A stretch of DNA of 64,000 nt from Mucilaginibacter boryungensis (GCF_015221995.1 NZ_JADFFM010000002.1:620001-684000); one strand, 5' to 3'. Shown: positions 9,279 to 17,691, counted from the stretch's first letter. Translations and numbers: made by a program. Notes: generated from the letters alone by a model not told the origin.

Positions 9279-10133
9279 CTACGCGGTTTTTGCTCCCTTC
9301 ACAAATGTTATCCCAATCCCTGCCAGTACAATTATACTGCCTGCTATCTCTTTCAGCTCCAGCTTCTCTTTTAATAATATCGCTGCGAAAATAGCAGTAA
9401 CCACGGTTTGCGCCAGTAAGGCTACTGCTGTTTTGGTAGCCGGCAAATGGCTGATGGCATAATTAATGGTAAGCCACCCTAAAAGCTGGCAAAGTACGCC
9501 CATCCCTATAAAGTAACCCCAGGTGCTTGCCGGAAATTGAATTAGCTCTGCCCCCTGTATCAAATTCACAATTAATAAAAAAACAATGGCGCCCAGCATA
9601 TTATAAAACATAAAGGTGACGATATCTGTGCGTTGCAGCACATTTTTGCTAAGCATAATATAGGTAGCATATAATACGCTGGCAGCCACAGCCAGCAGTA
9701 TGCCGGCGCTAAAATGCAGGGTAACCAAAGCCTGGTAGCCCACCAAAACCAGCATGCCGCCGATAGCTATAGCCGTTCCCAGCCAAAAGGGCCAGCCCGA
9801 ATGTTTTCGCAGGAATATAAAGCTCATTAACCCCACCCAAACCGGCACCAAATTGGCCAGCAGTGTTGATACCGTAGCGCTGATCTTTAATATAGACATA
9901 TTCCACACCGTAATATCGGTAGCGAATACCACACCGGCCAGCAAGGCAATCCACATATCCTTCCGTGCAAAGGTGGTTTTACCTTTTATCAATACATAAG
10001 GCAATATAATAACCCACGCAATTGCCATGCGGTAAAGTGCGGCAGTTGCCGGTGCAACGCCTGCCAGCTTTACAAATATGGCCGAGAAGGCAATGCAAAT
10101 AATACCAATAACAAGGCTAAGCTTTGGATTCAT
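9279..10133 (-). CDS. EamA/DMT-family permease
   Basis: Inner-membrane protein of 284 residues with ten hydrophobic segments in two EamA repeats (about 5-135 and 145-280), the standard drug/metabolite transporter layout. Repeat 1 contains ATAALYRMAIAW and repeat 2 ends with LKEKLELKEIAGSIIVLAGI, both hallmark positions of EamA proteins. The substrate is unknown; family members export amino acids, nucleobases or other metabolites. It is a single gene in the same direction as the MFS gene, 125 nt upstream of it. Confidence 0.9.
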   Translation of the reverse strand: MNPKLSLVIGIICIAFSAIFVKLAGVAPATAALYRMAIAWVIILPYVLIKGKTTFARKDMWIALLAGVVFATDITVWNMSILKISATVSTLLANLVPVWVGLMSFIFLRKHSGWPFWLGTAIAIGGMLVLVGYQALVTLHFSAGILLAVAASVLYATYIMLSKNVLQRTDIVTFMFYNMLGAIVFLLIVNLIQGAELIQFPASTWGYFIGMGVLCQLLGWLTINYAISHLPATKTAVALLAQTVVTAIFAAILLKEKLELKEIAGSIIVLAGIGITFVKGAKTA

Positions 10134-10575
10134 ACGATGGCAAACTTAGGCAATCGCAGCCGCTAATAAAACAATAATAGCGTTTCGACCGTCAGGAGTG
10201 CCATTCGCTAAAAACTAAAATTTTGCATCGGGAATAGAATGGAAAGTTGTATGAAAAAGTTCCTCTTTTTTTGCGTCTATAAATTGTGTAAAACTTACCC
10301 TTGATGTGCAAAACTTCGGCGTACAAGAAATGGGGTCAGCCGTTACATTTGTTTTAGTTCTTTCACCGCCGTCAAAATCTACTGAAAAACGGTTAACGCA
10401 GTGGTAATCATACGTTAGCAAAAAGTACGGTTTGGAAAGAATGTTTACAACCATAAATTTATTAGAAGACAGGTTCTTTTTAGCTGCTTTCAAAAAAAAG
10501 AAAGAAAAGCAGGGTGGCGTTGTCGACTTATAACAAATGGTTACAAAAAATAAATAATAAAAAATAACAGGGAAT
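10134..10575. other. 442-nt intergenic region between EamA gene and nrdB
   Basis: Divergent promoter region. A minus-strand -7 match (TAAGTTTG, 10148-10141) sits 8 nt upstream of the EamA start. A plus-strand -7 match TACATTTG at 10344-10351 lacks a convincing -33 and would give nrdB a leader of about 220 nt. I looked for an NrdR box pair and for a cobalamin-riboswitch core upstream of nrdB and did not recognise either. No credible protein is encoded here. Confidence 0.4.
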
Positions 10576-11556
10576 ATGAGCCAGGAAAATGAATTGCTTT
10601 TAAGAGAAAACAAAGACCGCTTTGTAATTCTGCCTATAAAATATCCTGCCATTTGGGAGATGTATAAAAAGGCCGAAGCGAGCTTTTGGACAGCCGAGGA
10701 AATTGACCTTTCTGACGATTTAAAGCACTGGGATAATATGAACGATGGCGAGCGCCATTTCATATCGCACATCCTGGCATTTTTTGCAGCGAGCGACGGT
10801 ATCGTGAACGAGAACCTGGCCGTAAATTTTATGAGCGAGGTACAATTGCCTGAAGCGCGTTGCTTCTACGGTTTCCAGATCATGATGGAGAATATCCACT
10901 CGGAAACTTATGCCCTACTGATCGATACTTATATTAAAGATTCAGCCGAGAAAGACCGCTTGTTCCACGCAATTGATACCATACCGTGCGTGCAGAAAAA
11001 AGCCGAATGGGCCCTGCGCTGGATAAACAACGGATCATTTGCCGAACGTTTGGTAGCATTCGCTGCGGTAGAGGGTATTTTCTTTTCGGGCAGCTTCTGC
11101 TCTATCTTCTGGTTAAAAAAACGTGGGTTAATGCCGGGACTAACCTTCAGTAACGAGTTGATATCACGGGATGAAGGCTCGCACTGCGAATTCGCCTGCC
11201 TGCTATATAGCATGCTTGAAAATAAGCTGAGCAAAGATGCGGTAACCAAGATCATCACCGACGCGGTGGAGATTGAAAAAGAATTCATCAGCGATGCATT
11301 GCCCGTTTCATTAATAGGTATGAATGCCAAGCTAATGAGCCAGTACATTGAATTTGTAGCCGACAGGTGGCTGGGCGAACTGGGTTATCCTAAGCATTAT
11401 GGCGCAAGCAACCCATTTGATTTTATGGAGATGATATCGCTGCAGGGTAAAACCAATTTCTTTGAAAAACGCGTAGGCGATTATCAAAAAAGCGGTGTGC
11501 TAAATAATTCCGGCACAACAGACAGCAAAGCGTTCTCATTGGACGAGGATTTTTAG
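10576..11556 (+). CDS. nrdB: Ribonucleoside-diphosphate reductase subunit beta (class Ia)
   Basis: Radical-generating di-iron subunit of 326 residues that pairs with NrdA. By comparison with mouse and E. coli R2 the iron ligands are visible: Asp74 ([12 protein letters not shown]), Glu105 and His108 (ENIHSETY), Glu166 (VEGIFF), Glu200 and His203 (DEGSHCEF). Tyr112 in ENIHSETY is the radical tyrosine, so this is an ordinary tyrosyl-radical enzyme and not a class Ic form. The sequence is close to the eukaryotic-type R2 subgroup (e.g. EARCFYGFQ). nrdA follows 151 nt downstream in the same direction, the reverse of the usual nrdA-nrdB order. Confidence 0.97.
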   Translation: MSQENELLLRENKDRFVILPIKYPAIWEMYKKAEASFWTAEEIDLSDDLKHWDNMNDGERHFISHILAFFAASDGIVNENLAVNFMSEVQLPEARCFYGFQIMMENIHSETYALLIDTYIKDSAEKDRLFHAIDTIPCVQKKAEWALRWINNGSFAERLVAFAAVEGIFFSGSFCSIFWLKKRGLMPGLTFSNELISRDEGSHCEFACLLYSMLENKLSKDAVTKIITDAVEIEKEFISDALPVSLIGMNAKLMSQYIEFVADRWLGELGYPKHYGASNPFDFMEMISLQGKTNFFEKRVGDYQKSGVLNNSGTTDSKAFSLDEDF

Positions 11557-11632
11557 GGGAAGTCCCTCCCAACGCTCCCCGGAAGGGAGGATTTTGGAAG
11601 TCTCCCCTACCGGGGGAGATTTAGAGGGGGCG
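11557..11632. repeat. GC-rich palindromic repeat between nrdB and nrdA
   Basis: Two adjacent hairpins, CCTCCC...GGGAGG and TCTCCCCTACCGGGGGAGA, then TTTAGAGGGGGC. Related C-rich/G-rich palindromes occur after secA (22.34 kb) and after rodA (37.38 kb). Inside the nrd operon it could change the ratio of the two mRNAs. Confidence 0.6.
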
Positions 11633-11707
11633 GGTTCAGACAGACAAGAATTAATTAACAGAAATAATAAAACGTTCCGGTAAGGGAACAAAAAAGAGGG
11701 GGACACA

Positions 11708-14083
11708 ATGTTTGTAATTAAAAGAGACGGCAAAAAAGAGACCGTAAAATTCGACAAGATCACCGCACGCATCGAAAAACTGTGCTATGGTTTTCCATCG
11801 CTGGTCGATCCAATCGATGTGGCAAAAAAAGTAATTGAAGGTTTGTTCGACGGCGTAACCACGTCCGAACTGGATAACCTGGCGGCAGAAACGGCAGCGT
11901 CGTTAACCACCAAGCACCCCGACTATGCTTTGCTGGCATCGCGTATAGCAGTATCGAACCTGCACAAAAATACCATCAAATCGTTCTCTGAAACCATGAA
12001 GAATCTATATGAATATGTAGATCCTAAAAATGGTAAAGCCGCGCCTTTGCTGGCCGATGATGTGTACCAGGTAATTATGGCCAACGCCGAAGAACTGGAC
12101 AGCAGCATTATTTACGACCGTGATTTTGGCTTTGATTACTTTGGTTTTAAAACCCTCGAAAAATCATACCTGTTAAAGCTTGACGGTAAAATTGCCGAAC
12201 GCCCGCAGCATATGTTTATGCGTGTATCGGTAGGTATACATAAGGAAGATATTGAAAGCGCCATCAAAACTTACAACCTGATGAGCGAACGCTGGTTTAC
12301 ACATGCAACCCCAACATTGTTCAATGCCGGTACACCAAAACCACAAATGTCATCGTGCTTTCTGTTAACAATGAAAGATGACAGTATTGATGGTATTTAC
12401 GATACACTGAAACAAACCGCCAAAATATCGCAAAGCGCGGGTGGTATCGGTTTAAGCATCCACAATGTGCGTGCAACCGGTTCATACATCAGCGGCACTA
12501 ACGGTACCAGCAACGGTATTATCCCAATGCTGCGCGTGTTTAACGATACCGCCCGTTATGTAGACCAGGGCGGCGGCAAGCGTAAAGGCGCCTTTGCTAT
12601 TTACCTGGAGCCATGGCATGCCGATATCTTCGAATTCCTTGACCTGCGTAAAAACCACGGTAAAGAGGAAATGCGTGCCCGCGATCTGTTCTACGCCCTT
12701 TGGGTATCTGATTTGTTTATGCAGCGTGTTGAAGCTAACGAAGACTGGAGCCTGTTCTGTCCGCACGAAGCACCGGGACTTGCGGATTGCCATGGCGAGG
12801 AGTTTGTGAAGCTTTACACCAAGTATGAAAAAGAAGGCCGCGCCCGCAAAGTAATTAAAGCGCAGGAACTTTGGTTTGCCGTGTTAGATAGTCAGGTTGA
12901 AACCGGTACGCCATACCTGTTGTATAAAGATGCCGCCAACGGTAAATCTAACCAGCAAAACCTGGGTACCATAAAAAGCTCGAACCTGTGCACCGAGATC
13001 ATCGAGTACACTTCGGATAAAGAGGTTGCGGTTTGTAACCTGGCATCGCTGGCCTTACCACGTTATGTTATTAACGGTGTGTTTGATCATCAGAAACTGT
13101 ATGATGTTACTTACCAGGCTACCATTAACCTGAACAAGATCATCGATAATAACTACTACCCGGTTGAAGAAGCCCGCTACAGCAACCTGCGCCACCGCCC
13201 TATTGGTTTAGGTGTGCAAGGCCTGGCTGATACCTTCATACTGCTGCGTATGCCGTTTGAAAGCGACGAGGCTAAACAACTGAACAAAGAGATTTTCGAA
13301 ACCATTTACTTTGCCGCCATGACCGCCTCTAAGGACCTGGCTATTAAAGATGGCCCATACAAAACCTTTAAAGGTTCGCCGCTATCAAAAGGTAAATTCC
13401 AGTTCGACCTTTGGGATGTGAAACCCGATAGTAACCGTTGGGATTGGGAAAACCTGCGCCTTGATGTGATGAACCATGGTGTGCGTAACTCGCTGTTGGT
13501 AGCGCCAATGCCTACCGCTTCAACATCGCAAATTTTGGGTAATAACGAATGCTTTGAGCCATACACTTCAAACATTTACACCCGCCGTGTACTGAGCGGT
13601 GAGTTTGTGATCGTTAATAAACACTTACTCCGCGATTTAGTTGACCGCAAGCTTTGGGACGGCACCATGAAAGATAAGATCATCAGCGCAAATGGTTCTA
13701 TCCAGGATATCACCGAAATACCACAGGATATGAAAGACCTGTACAAAACCGTATGGGAAATTAAGATGCGTAACATTATAGATATGGCTGCCGACCGTGG
13801 CGCCTATATCTGCCAGTCGCAATCGTTAAACCTGTTCATCAATTCGCCAAATGCAAGCAAACTTACTTCAATGCACTTCTACGCATGGAAGAAAGGCCTG
13901 AAAACAGGTATGTACTATCTGCGTACACAGGCAGCATCGCAAGCGGTTAAGTTTACTGTGGAGAACCAGGGTGGTAAAAACATGGATCCGGTTATCCCTG
14001 AATTAGTTGACCAAATTGTCGACGAAATTCCAGCCGGCCCAACCTGCTCAATGGAAGAAGGTTGCGTTACATGCTCTGCATAA
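11708..14083 (+). CDS. nrdA: Ribonucleoside-diphosphate reductase subunit alpha (class Ia)
   Basis: Catalytic subunit of 791 residues that reduces ribonucleoside diphosphates to deoxy forms. An ATP-cone (about 1-90, [17 protein letters not shown]) gives overall allosteric control. The active site is complete: Asn426, Cys428 and Glu430 in NLCTEI, and the redox pair Cys217 (SSCFLL) and Cys443 ([11 protein letters not shown]). The tyrosine pair for radical transfer is in GMYYLRTQ. The C-terminal tail carries the swinging cysteines ([10 protein letters not shown]), to be reduced by thioredoxin (trxA is in this window). Residue numbering runs almost parallel to the human R1 subunit, fitting a eukaryotic-type class Ia enzyme. 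Confidence 0.98.
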   Translation: MFVIKRDGKKETVKFDKITARIEKLCYGFPSLVDPIDVAKKVIEGLFDGVTTSELDNLAAETAASLTTKHPDYALLASRIAVSNLHKNTIKSFSETMKNLYEYVDPKNGKAAPLLADDVYQVIMANAEELDSSIIYDRDFGFDYFGFKTLEKSYLLKLDGKIAERPQHMFMRVSVGIHKEDIESAIKTYNLMSERWFTHATPTLFNAGTPKPQMSSCFLLTMKDDSIDGIYDTLKQTAKISQSAGGIGLSIHNVRATGSYISGTNGTSNGIIPMLRVFNDTARYVDQGGGKRKGAFAIYLEPWHADIFEFLDLRKNHGKEEMRARDLFYALWVSDLFMQRVEANEDWSLFCPHEAPGLADCHGEEFVKLYTKYEKEGRARKVIKAQELWFAVLDSQVETGTPYLLYKDAANGKSNQQNLGTIKSSNLCTEIIEYTSDKEVAVCNLASLALPRYVINGVFDHQKLYDVTYQATINLNKIIDNNYYPVEEARYSNLRHRPIGLGVQGLADTFILLRMPFESDEAKQLNKEIFETIYFAAMTASKDLAIKDGPYKTFKGSPLSKGKFQFDLWDVKPDSNRWDWENLRLDVMNHGVRNSLLVAPMPTASTSQILGNNECFEPYTSNIYTRRVLSGEFVIVNKHLLRDLVDRKLWDGTMKDKIISANGSIQDITEIPQDMKDLYKTVWEIKMRNIIDMAADRGAYICQSQSLNLFINSPNASKLTSMHFYAWKKGLKTGMYYLRTQAASQAVKFTVENQGGKNMDPVIPELVDQIVDEIPAGPTCSMEEGCVTCSA

Positions 14084-14125
14084 GTTCTAAGTCTTGAGTT
14101 GAAAGTCTTAAGTCAGAATACAAGA

Positions 14126-14156
14126 CCGGGAAGCGAATAGTTTTCCGGCCTTTTTT
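14126..14156 (+). terminator. Intrinsic terminator of nrdA
   Basis: CCGGGAA pairs with TTTTCCGG (one G-T wobble) around an 8-nt loop, followed by CC and six T. It is 42 nt past the nrdA stop. Confidence 0.8.
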
Positions 14157-14170
14157 ATTATTACCCCTTT

Positions 14171-14252
14171 GTCATTGCGAGCGATAGCGTGGCAATCGCA
14201 CACCCAAAGAGCCACCTGCATAGTCCGCGATTGCTTCGTTCCTCGCAATGAC
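14171..14252. repeat. CATTGCGAG palindromic repeat, copy A
   Basis: An 82-bp element bounded by GTCATTGCGAG and its exact reverse complement CTCGCAATGAC, with inner GTGGCAATCGC / GCGATTGC inverted words. Same ends and inner words as the copies at 16.28 and 22.40 kb. Confidence 0.85.
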
Positions 14253-14336
14253 ATAGTGTTTTACAAATCAATGATTACCAAAATTTCCATTTCCCGCTAA
14301 TCTTCCCGACTTTCGGTCTTCCGGACTTTCCGACTA

Positions 14337-14543
14337 ATGATAAAACACGAGATCATCCACTGCGAACGCTGCCGCGCTACTTTTGAGTGTAAGGCCAATG
14401 CATTCACCAAGTGCCAATGCAGTACCGTGCAGTTAACCCTGAACGAGGTGCAGTATGTGAGTGAACTACACGATGGCTGCCTGTGCGCCAAATGCCTGCT
14501 GGAAATACAACAGCAATACCGGGTGGAGAACGGATTAGTATAA
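14337..14543 (+). CDS. Small cysteine-rich CWC-like protein
   Basis: Protein of 68 residues with seven cysteines, two of them in CERC and two in CAKC, spaced like a zinc-binding knuckle. The arrangement (CxxC, FxC, then CxC, then CxxC) resembles the Cys_rich_CWC family, with CQC here in place of the name-giving CWC. Family function is unknown. It starts at ATG 14337 and is followed after 6 nt by the next gene, so the two are probably co-transcribed. Overlapping frames on the other strand are less plausible because the Cys pattern would be lost. Confidence 0.7.
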   Translation: MIKHEIIHCERCRATFECKANAFTKCQCSTVQLTLNEVQYVSELHDGCLCAKCLLEIQQQYRVENGLV

Positions 14544-14549
14544 CACAGC

Positions 14550-14951
14550 ATGTCTACATTCCTGCAACAAATATCCTGCGAATTCGATGAAAACTACTCC
14601 GTCCTGATAGAAGATGATGGCCGCGTGGCCTACGCTTATCTGCTGGAATACGGCGATGTTATTGGCGATGTATGGCTATATAATCAGGAAGCTGCACCAA
14701 TGGATAGTAACTGGGCCAATCAATCTTCCCCTTATTTAAACCCGGCAGAATACCTGGATAAAGGCGCGGCAATCTCCCCTATTAGAAACGAGAAAGAGGT
14801 ACGCTGCGAGTGGACAGAATCGCTTAATGATGGTTCAATAGAAGTTGGCATCTGGTTGCGCGATAAATTTATTGCGCAGGTAAATGCCGGCTCGAAGCCT
14901 GGCTGGTCTGTTTTGGTAGTAAAGGACGGGCCATTAGCGTTGGTCTATTGA
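14550..14951 (+). CDS. Hypothetical protein, co-transcribed with the CWC-like gene
   Basis: Soluble, acidic 133-residue protein that I do not recognise. There is no signal peptide or membrane segment. It looks like a mixed beta domain, with strand-like stretches YSVLIEDDGRVAYAYLLEYGDVIGDVWLY and, near the end, KPGWSVLVVKDGPLALVY. It begins 6 nt after the stop of the cysteine-rich gene, which suggests a two-gene unit. Codon use resembles its neighbours on the left; immediately after it the DNA becomes markedly AT-rich. Confidence 0.7.
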   Translation: MSTFLQQISCEFDENYSVLIEDDGRVAYAYLLEYGDVIGDVWLYNQEAAPMDSNWANQSSPYLNPAEYLDKGAAISPIRNEKEVRCEWTESLNDGSIEVGIWLRDKFIAQVNAGSKPGWSVLVVKDGPLALVY

Positions 14952-15145
14952 AGATTTAACGCAATAAGATCCAGCGCCATATTATTAAATTAATTATTTA
15001 GATATTTTAATTCAATAACCTGATTTACAATATAATATAATAATAATTAAAATTCTTAATCCTCTATAACTATTTAATAAATCTTCTTGTTTTGGTTAAT
15101 TTCAAGTGGATGGACAACTCTCTTTGAAAAAAAACCTCTATCCTC

Positions 15146-15176
15146 TTGTATTATTGAATAATAATATATATTTTTA
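15146..15176 (+). promoter_or_regulatory. Weak promoter match for the 15.2-kb gene
   Basis: TTG (15146-15148), 20 nt, TATTTTTA (15169-15176): one mismatch to TAnnTTTG. The ATG at 15196 would follow with a leader of about 13 nt, supporting that start over the earlier in-frame ATG at 15106. Confidence 0.4.
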
Positions 15177-15195
15177 CAGCGTTAAGCAATACAAA

Positions 15196-15648
15196 ATGGA
15201 CAAAGTGATAAATCCATCTGATATCAAGGCCAAGATACAAGAGCATTTGAACAAAGCAAAAGAGCTACAAGCTGCTTTGGATGTTATTATGTCTATATTT
15301 CCGGAGGAAAAAGTGGAAAAACCTGCCCCACAGCCTTATGATTTTTCCGGATTTAAGCCTGTATTACGCAATACGTTTAAAAACACTATTCTTGGGATAT
15401 TAAGGAAAGAGGACAAGCCGCTGACAGTAAGACAAGCACTGTCTCTTTATCAGGACGAGACACATAGAGACATTGTATTCCCGAGCTTTTCAGGGCAATT
15501 TAGTATTTTGAATACTAAAGAAAAAGCCATTAAAAAAATTATATTTCCAAATAACCCAATTGAAGATAGGTTTTATTATGGGCTTCCTGAATGGTTTAAC
15601 GGAAACGTTTTAAAACAAGAGTATATGAAAAAAATAAAAGCCGGATAA
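15196..15648 (+). CDS. Hypothetical protein with N-terminal coiled coil and possible winged-helix C-terminus
   Basis: Protein of 150 residues starting MDKVINPSDIKAK; the frame extends 30 residues upstream, but that part is low-complexity and lies before the promoter match. Residues about 8-32 form an amphipathic helix or coiled coil. Residues about 60-140 (ILGILRKEDKPLTVRQALSLY ... FYYGLPEWFNG) have the helix-helix-helix-wing look of a small winged-helix domain, with LTVRQALSLY as the probable first helices. This is inference; no family is named with confidence. The gene is AT-rich compared with the rest of the window and sits in an AT-rich island, which may mean recent acquisition. Its stop codon lies in the loop of a minus-strand terminator. 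Confidence 0.75.
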   Translation: MDKVINPSDIKAKIQEHLNKAKELQAALDVIMSIFPEEKVEKPAPQPYDFSGFKPVLRNTFKNTILGILRKEDKPLTVRQALSLYQDETHRDIVFPSFSGQFSILNTKEKAIKKIIFPNNPIEDRFYYGLPEWFNGNVLKQEYMKKIKAG

Positions 15649-15656
15649 ATCCGGCT
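15628..15656 (-). terminator. Minus-strand intrinsic terminator overlapping the end of the 15.2-kb gene
   Basis: Stem AGCCGGA / TCCGGCT (15639-15656) with a 4-nt loop. Read on the minus strand it is followed by a nearly pure T run (15638-15628); read on the plus strand it is followed by an A-rich stretch, so it works in the minus direction only. Confidence 0.85.
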
Positions 15657-15788
15657 TCAAAAAATTGGTTCGCACCCAATAGGGCTTAGCATTTGTTGTA
15701 AAAATGATGCCCGTAACACAAGCCTCTGTGTAAGTAGCAATGCTTCCGTTGTAAGGAAAGCAACTACAATAAGCAGGGGATTTGTTAT
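15628..15788 (-). ncRNA. Candidate small structured RNA, about 150-160 nt
   Basis: A complete transcription unit without a credible protein. Upstream is a promoter match with both elements (15824-15794); the 3' end is a strong intrinsic terminator. Between them the minus-strand RNA can fold into a hairpin closed by GUAG/CUAC around GCUUUCC-GGAAGC (about 15768-15734), a small hairpin ACACA/UGUGU (15731-15716), a stem GGGC/GCCC with inner CAU/AUG, and AUUGG/CCAAU (15680-15664) just before the terminator. I do not recognise it as 6S RNA, tmRNA, SRP RNA or RNase P RNA. Alternatively it is the 3' UTR of the zinc-finger gene 180 nt upstream, but the internal promoter argues against that. Confidence 0.55.
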
Positions 15789-15793
15789 TTATA

Positions 15794-15824
15794 CAAACCT
15801 ATACAGAAAATTCGATATATCAAA
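15794..15824 (-). promoter_or_regulatory. Promoter match for the candidate small RNA
   Basis: Read on the minus strand: TTTG (15824-15821), 19 nt, TAGGTTTG (15801-15794). Both elements match the Bacteroidota consensus exactly, with spacing equal to that of other promoters in this window. Predicted start of transcription is about 15788. I see nothing else in the stretch from here to 15965. Confidence 0.65.
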
Positions 15825-15965
15825 GGTGTTTCTACTGATATACAATCTACGATAATTAGAATGTAATCCATTTTCTGTTGTAACCAGGTTAGCTTTAGTA
15901 GTGTAAAATGTCGTTGGTGTATTAATATAATCTCAATGAATTAAGATCGTATCACCCACGTAACA

Positions 15966-16238
15966 CTAATACTCGGCGAATACTTCATCCGGGTAACACC
16001 ACAACCACCGCTCACCGGGTTGTGCCGAACTGATGACCGGATGCCCGGTTTCATGATAATGTGCCGTCATGTGTTTCATCGGCGAATCATCGCAGCATAA
16101 GGTTATACCGCAGGTTTGGCAGGTACGCAAATGCACCCAGGTGCCATGGTTTTTAATGCATATCTCGCAAACTAACTCATCAGCAACTTGCAGGGTGGTA
16201 AGGTCTTTAATGTGTTGACAGATATTTTGTTGTGCCAT
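15966..16238 (-). CDS. UBP-type zinc-finger domain protein
   Basis: Protein of 90 residues starting MAQQNICQHIKDL; an ATG nine codons earlier is possible but gives a less typical N-terminus. It consists almost wholly of a UBP-type zinc finger: CQH at the start, CEIC, LRTCQTCGITLCCDD and the His cluster KHMTAHYHETGHP, followed by WLWCYPDE. In eukaryotes this fold binds the ubiquitin C-terminus; the free-standing bacterial versions are common in Bacteroidota and Actinobacteria and have no established role. It stands alone, flanked by repeats and by the AT-rich island. Confidence 0.88.
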   Translation of the reverse strand: MAQQNICQHIKDLTTLQVADELVCEICIKNHGTWVHLRTCQTCGITLCCDDSPMKHMTAHYHETGHPVISSAQPGERWLWCYPDEVFAEY

Positions 16239-16275
16239 GGATAATTTTTTAAGATTAACAGTCAATCAAAACCTA

Positions 16276-16369
16276 ACGTCATTGCGAGAAGTGAAACGAC
16301 GTGGCAATCCCCGATGTACAGAGCGCTCCCGCATATCGGGGATTGCCACGCTATCGCTCGCAATGACGT
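16276..16369. repeat. CATTGCGAG palindromic repeat, copy B
   Basis: Ends ACGTCATTGCGAG and its exact reverse complement CTCGCAATGACGT; inner GTGGCAATCCCCGAT and ATCGGGGATTGCCAC are also exact reverse complements, so the 94-bp element can form a long hairpin. It lies between purD and the zinc-finger gene (both minus strand). Confidence 0.9.
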
Positions 16370-16387
16370 ATCGTTTATAAATCCGAA

Positions 16388-17662
16388 TTACAATAGATCA
16401 AATCCTATATCTTTCCTAAACACCTTCCCATCGTAATAGATCCGGCTGGCATCGGCGGTGGCTTGCTGCAAGGCTTCAAACATGGTATCTTGAAGACTGG
16501 TTACCATTAACACACGGCCACCGGTGGCAATCACCTCGTCGCCTTGTGTGGCGGTACCCGCCTGGAAAACCAGCGAGCCGCGCATATTATCAAGCCCGGT
16601 AATTACCTGCCCCTTCATGTATTCGCCCGGGTAGCCACCGGCCACGCAGACTACAGTGGCAGCAGTTTTTGGCGATATCACCAATTCCTTTTCGTGCAGG
16701 TTGCCTTCAGCCACGCCTTGTAGCAAATCAACAAAATCGCTGTCAATACGGCGCATTACGCTCTCGGTTTCCGGGTCGCCCATGCGGGCGTTATATTCAA
16801 TGGTGTAGGGTTCACCATCGCAATTCATCAGGCCAATAAATATAAACCCTTTATAAGGGATGCCTTCTTTCTTTAATCCTTCCACAGTAGGGATCACTAT
16901 ACGATCCTCCACCTTTTTCATAAACGCGGCATCAGCAAAGGGTACCGGCGAAACAGAACCCATACCACCGGTATTCAGCCCGGTATCGCCCTCGCCTATG
17001 CGTTTATAGTCTTTGGCTTCGGGTAGTATTTTATAGCTGTTGCCATCGGTCATCACAAAAACCGACAGTTCTATCCCCTGTAAAAATTGCTCAATAACTA
17101 CCTTACTGCTGGCATCGCCAAATTTGGCTTCGTTCAGCATTTCTATTAATTCCTGTTGTGCTTCCTGCAAGCTAAGGCATATCAGTACGCCTTTACCGGC
17201 GGCCAAACCATCCGCTTTTAAAACGATGGGTAGACCAGCGGTGGCCAGGTATTCAAATCCTTCCTGCAAGGTATCGCGGGTAAACGTGCGCGATGCGGCC
17301 GTAGGTATACCGTGACGCTGCATAAACTGTTTGCTAAAATCCTTGCTACCCTCTAACTGGGCCCCCTCGGCCTGCGGACCAATCACCGGAATATGTTTGA
17401 TGGCATCATCAGCCAAAAAGAAATCGTGTACACCCTTTACCAGCGGTTCTTCGGGGCCAACCAATACCAGGTCGATATGTTGATCGAGGCATAGTTGTTT
17501 TATCCCTTCAAAGTCGTTTACTCCAATATTTACGGTAGTACCATATTGCGATGTACCGGCATTACCGGGGGCAATAAAAAGTTTATCACATTTGGGGCTT
17601 TGGGCAATTTTCCAGGCAAAGGCGCTTTCCCTTCCGCCCGAACCGAGGATCAGGATATTCAT
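16388..17662 (-). CDS. purD: Phosphoribosylamine-glycine ligase
   Basis: Second step of purine synthesis: joins phosphoribosylamine and glycine with ATP to give GAR. The protein has 424 residues, the normal PurD length, starting MNILILGSGGRESAFAWKI, the N-domain nucleotide-fold signature. The ATP-grasp domain spans about 100-330 with VLKADGLAAGKGV and the metal-binding region IEYNARMGDPETE, and the C-terminal domain follows. The frame runs 67 codons further upstream, but that part is merely translation of the 52-bp repeat array and is rejected. purN and purH are also in the window but not adjacent. A -7 match lies only 9 nt before the start. Confidence 0.97.
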   Translation of the reverse strand: MNILILGSGGRESAFAWKIAQSPKCDKLFIAPGNAGTSQYGTTVNIGVNDFEGIKQLCLDQHIDLVLVGPEEPLVKGVHDFFLADDAIKHIPVIGPQAEGAQLEGSKDFSKQFMQRHGIPTAASRTFTRDTLQEGFEYLATAGLPIVLKADGLAAGKGVLICLSLQEAQQELIEMLNEAKFGDASSKVVIEQFLQGIELSVFVMTDGNSYKILPEAKDYKRIGEGDTGLNTGGMGSVSPVPFADAAFMKKVEDRIVIPTVEGLKKEGIPYKGFIFIGLMNCDGEPYTIEYNARMGDPETESVMRRIDSDFVDLLQGVAEGNLHEKELVISPKTAATVVCVAGGYPGEYMKGQVITGLDNMRGSLVFQAGTATQGDEVIATGGRVLMVTSLQDTMFEALQQATADASRIYYDGKVFRKDIGFDLL

Positions 17663-17670
17663 AGTGAGGG

Positions 17671-17678
17671 CAAAGATA
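17671..17678 (-). promoter_or_regulatory. Possible -7 element of purD
   Basis: TATCTTTG on the minus strand matches TAnnTTTG; no -33 at the right distance. It would start transcription about 4 nt before the ATG, i.e. an almost leaderless mRNA. Confidence 0.4.
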
Positions 17679-17691
17679 ATATTAATGTGCA

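Noticed and set aside
10134..10575. Cobalamin riboswitch or NrdR box upstream of nrdB
   Set aside because: No GCCACTG-type core and no paired NrdR-like palindromes could be found by eye.
10215..10772. 185-residue open frame on the minus strand overlapping nrdB
   Set aside because: It overlaps the certain 5' end of nrdB and its sequence has no domain or protein-like pattern.
15649..15790. tRNA-like GGTTCGnnnCC word near 15668
   Set aside because: No acceptor or anticodon arm could be built around it; it forms only a small hairpin within the candidate small RNA.
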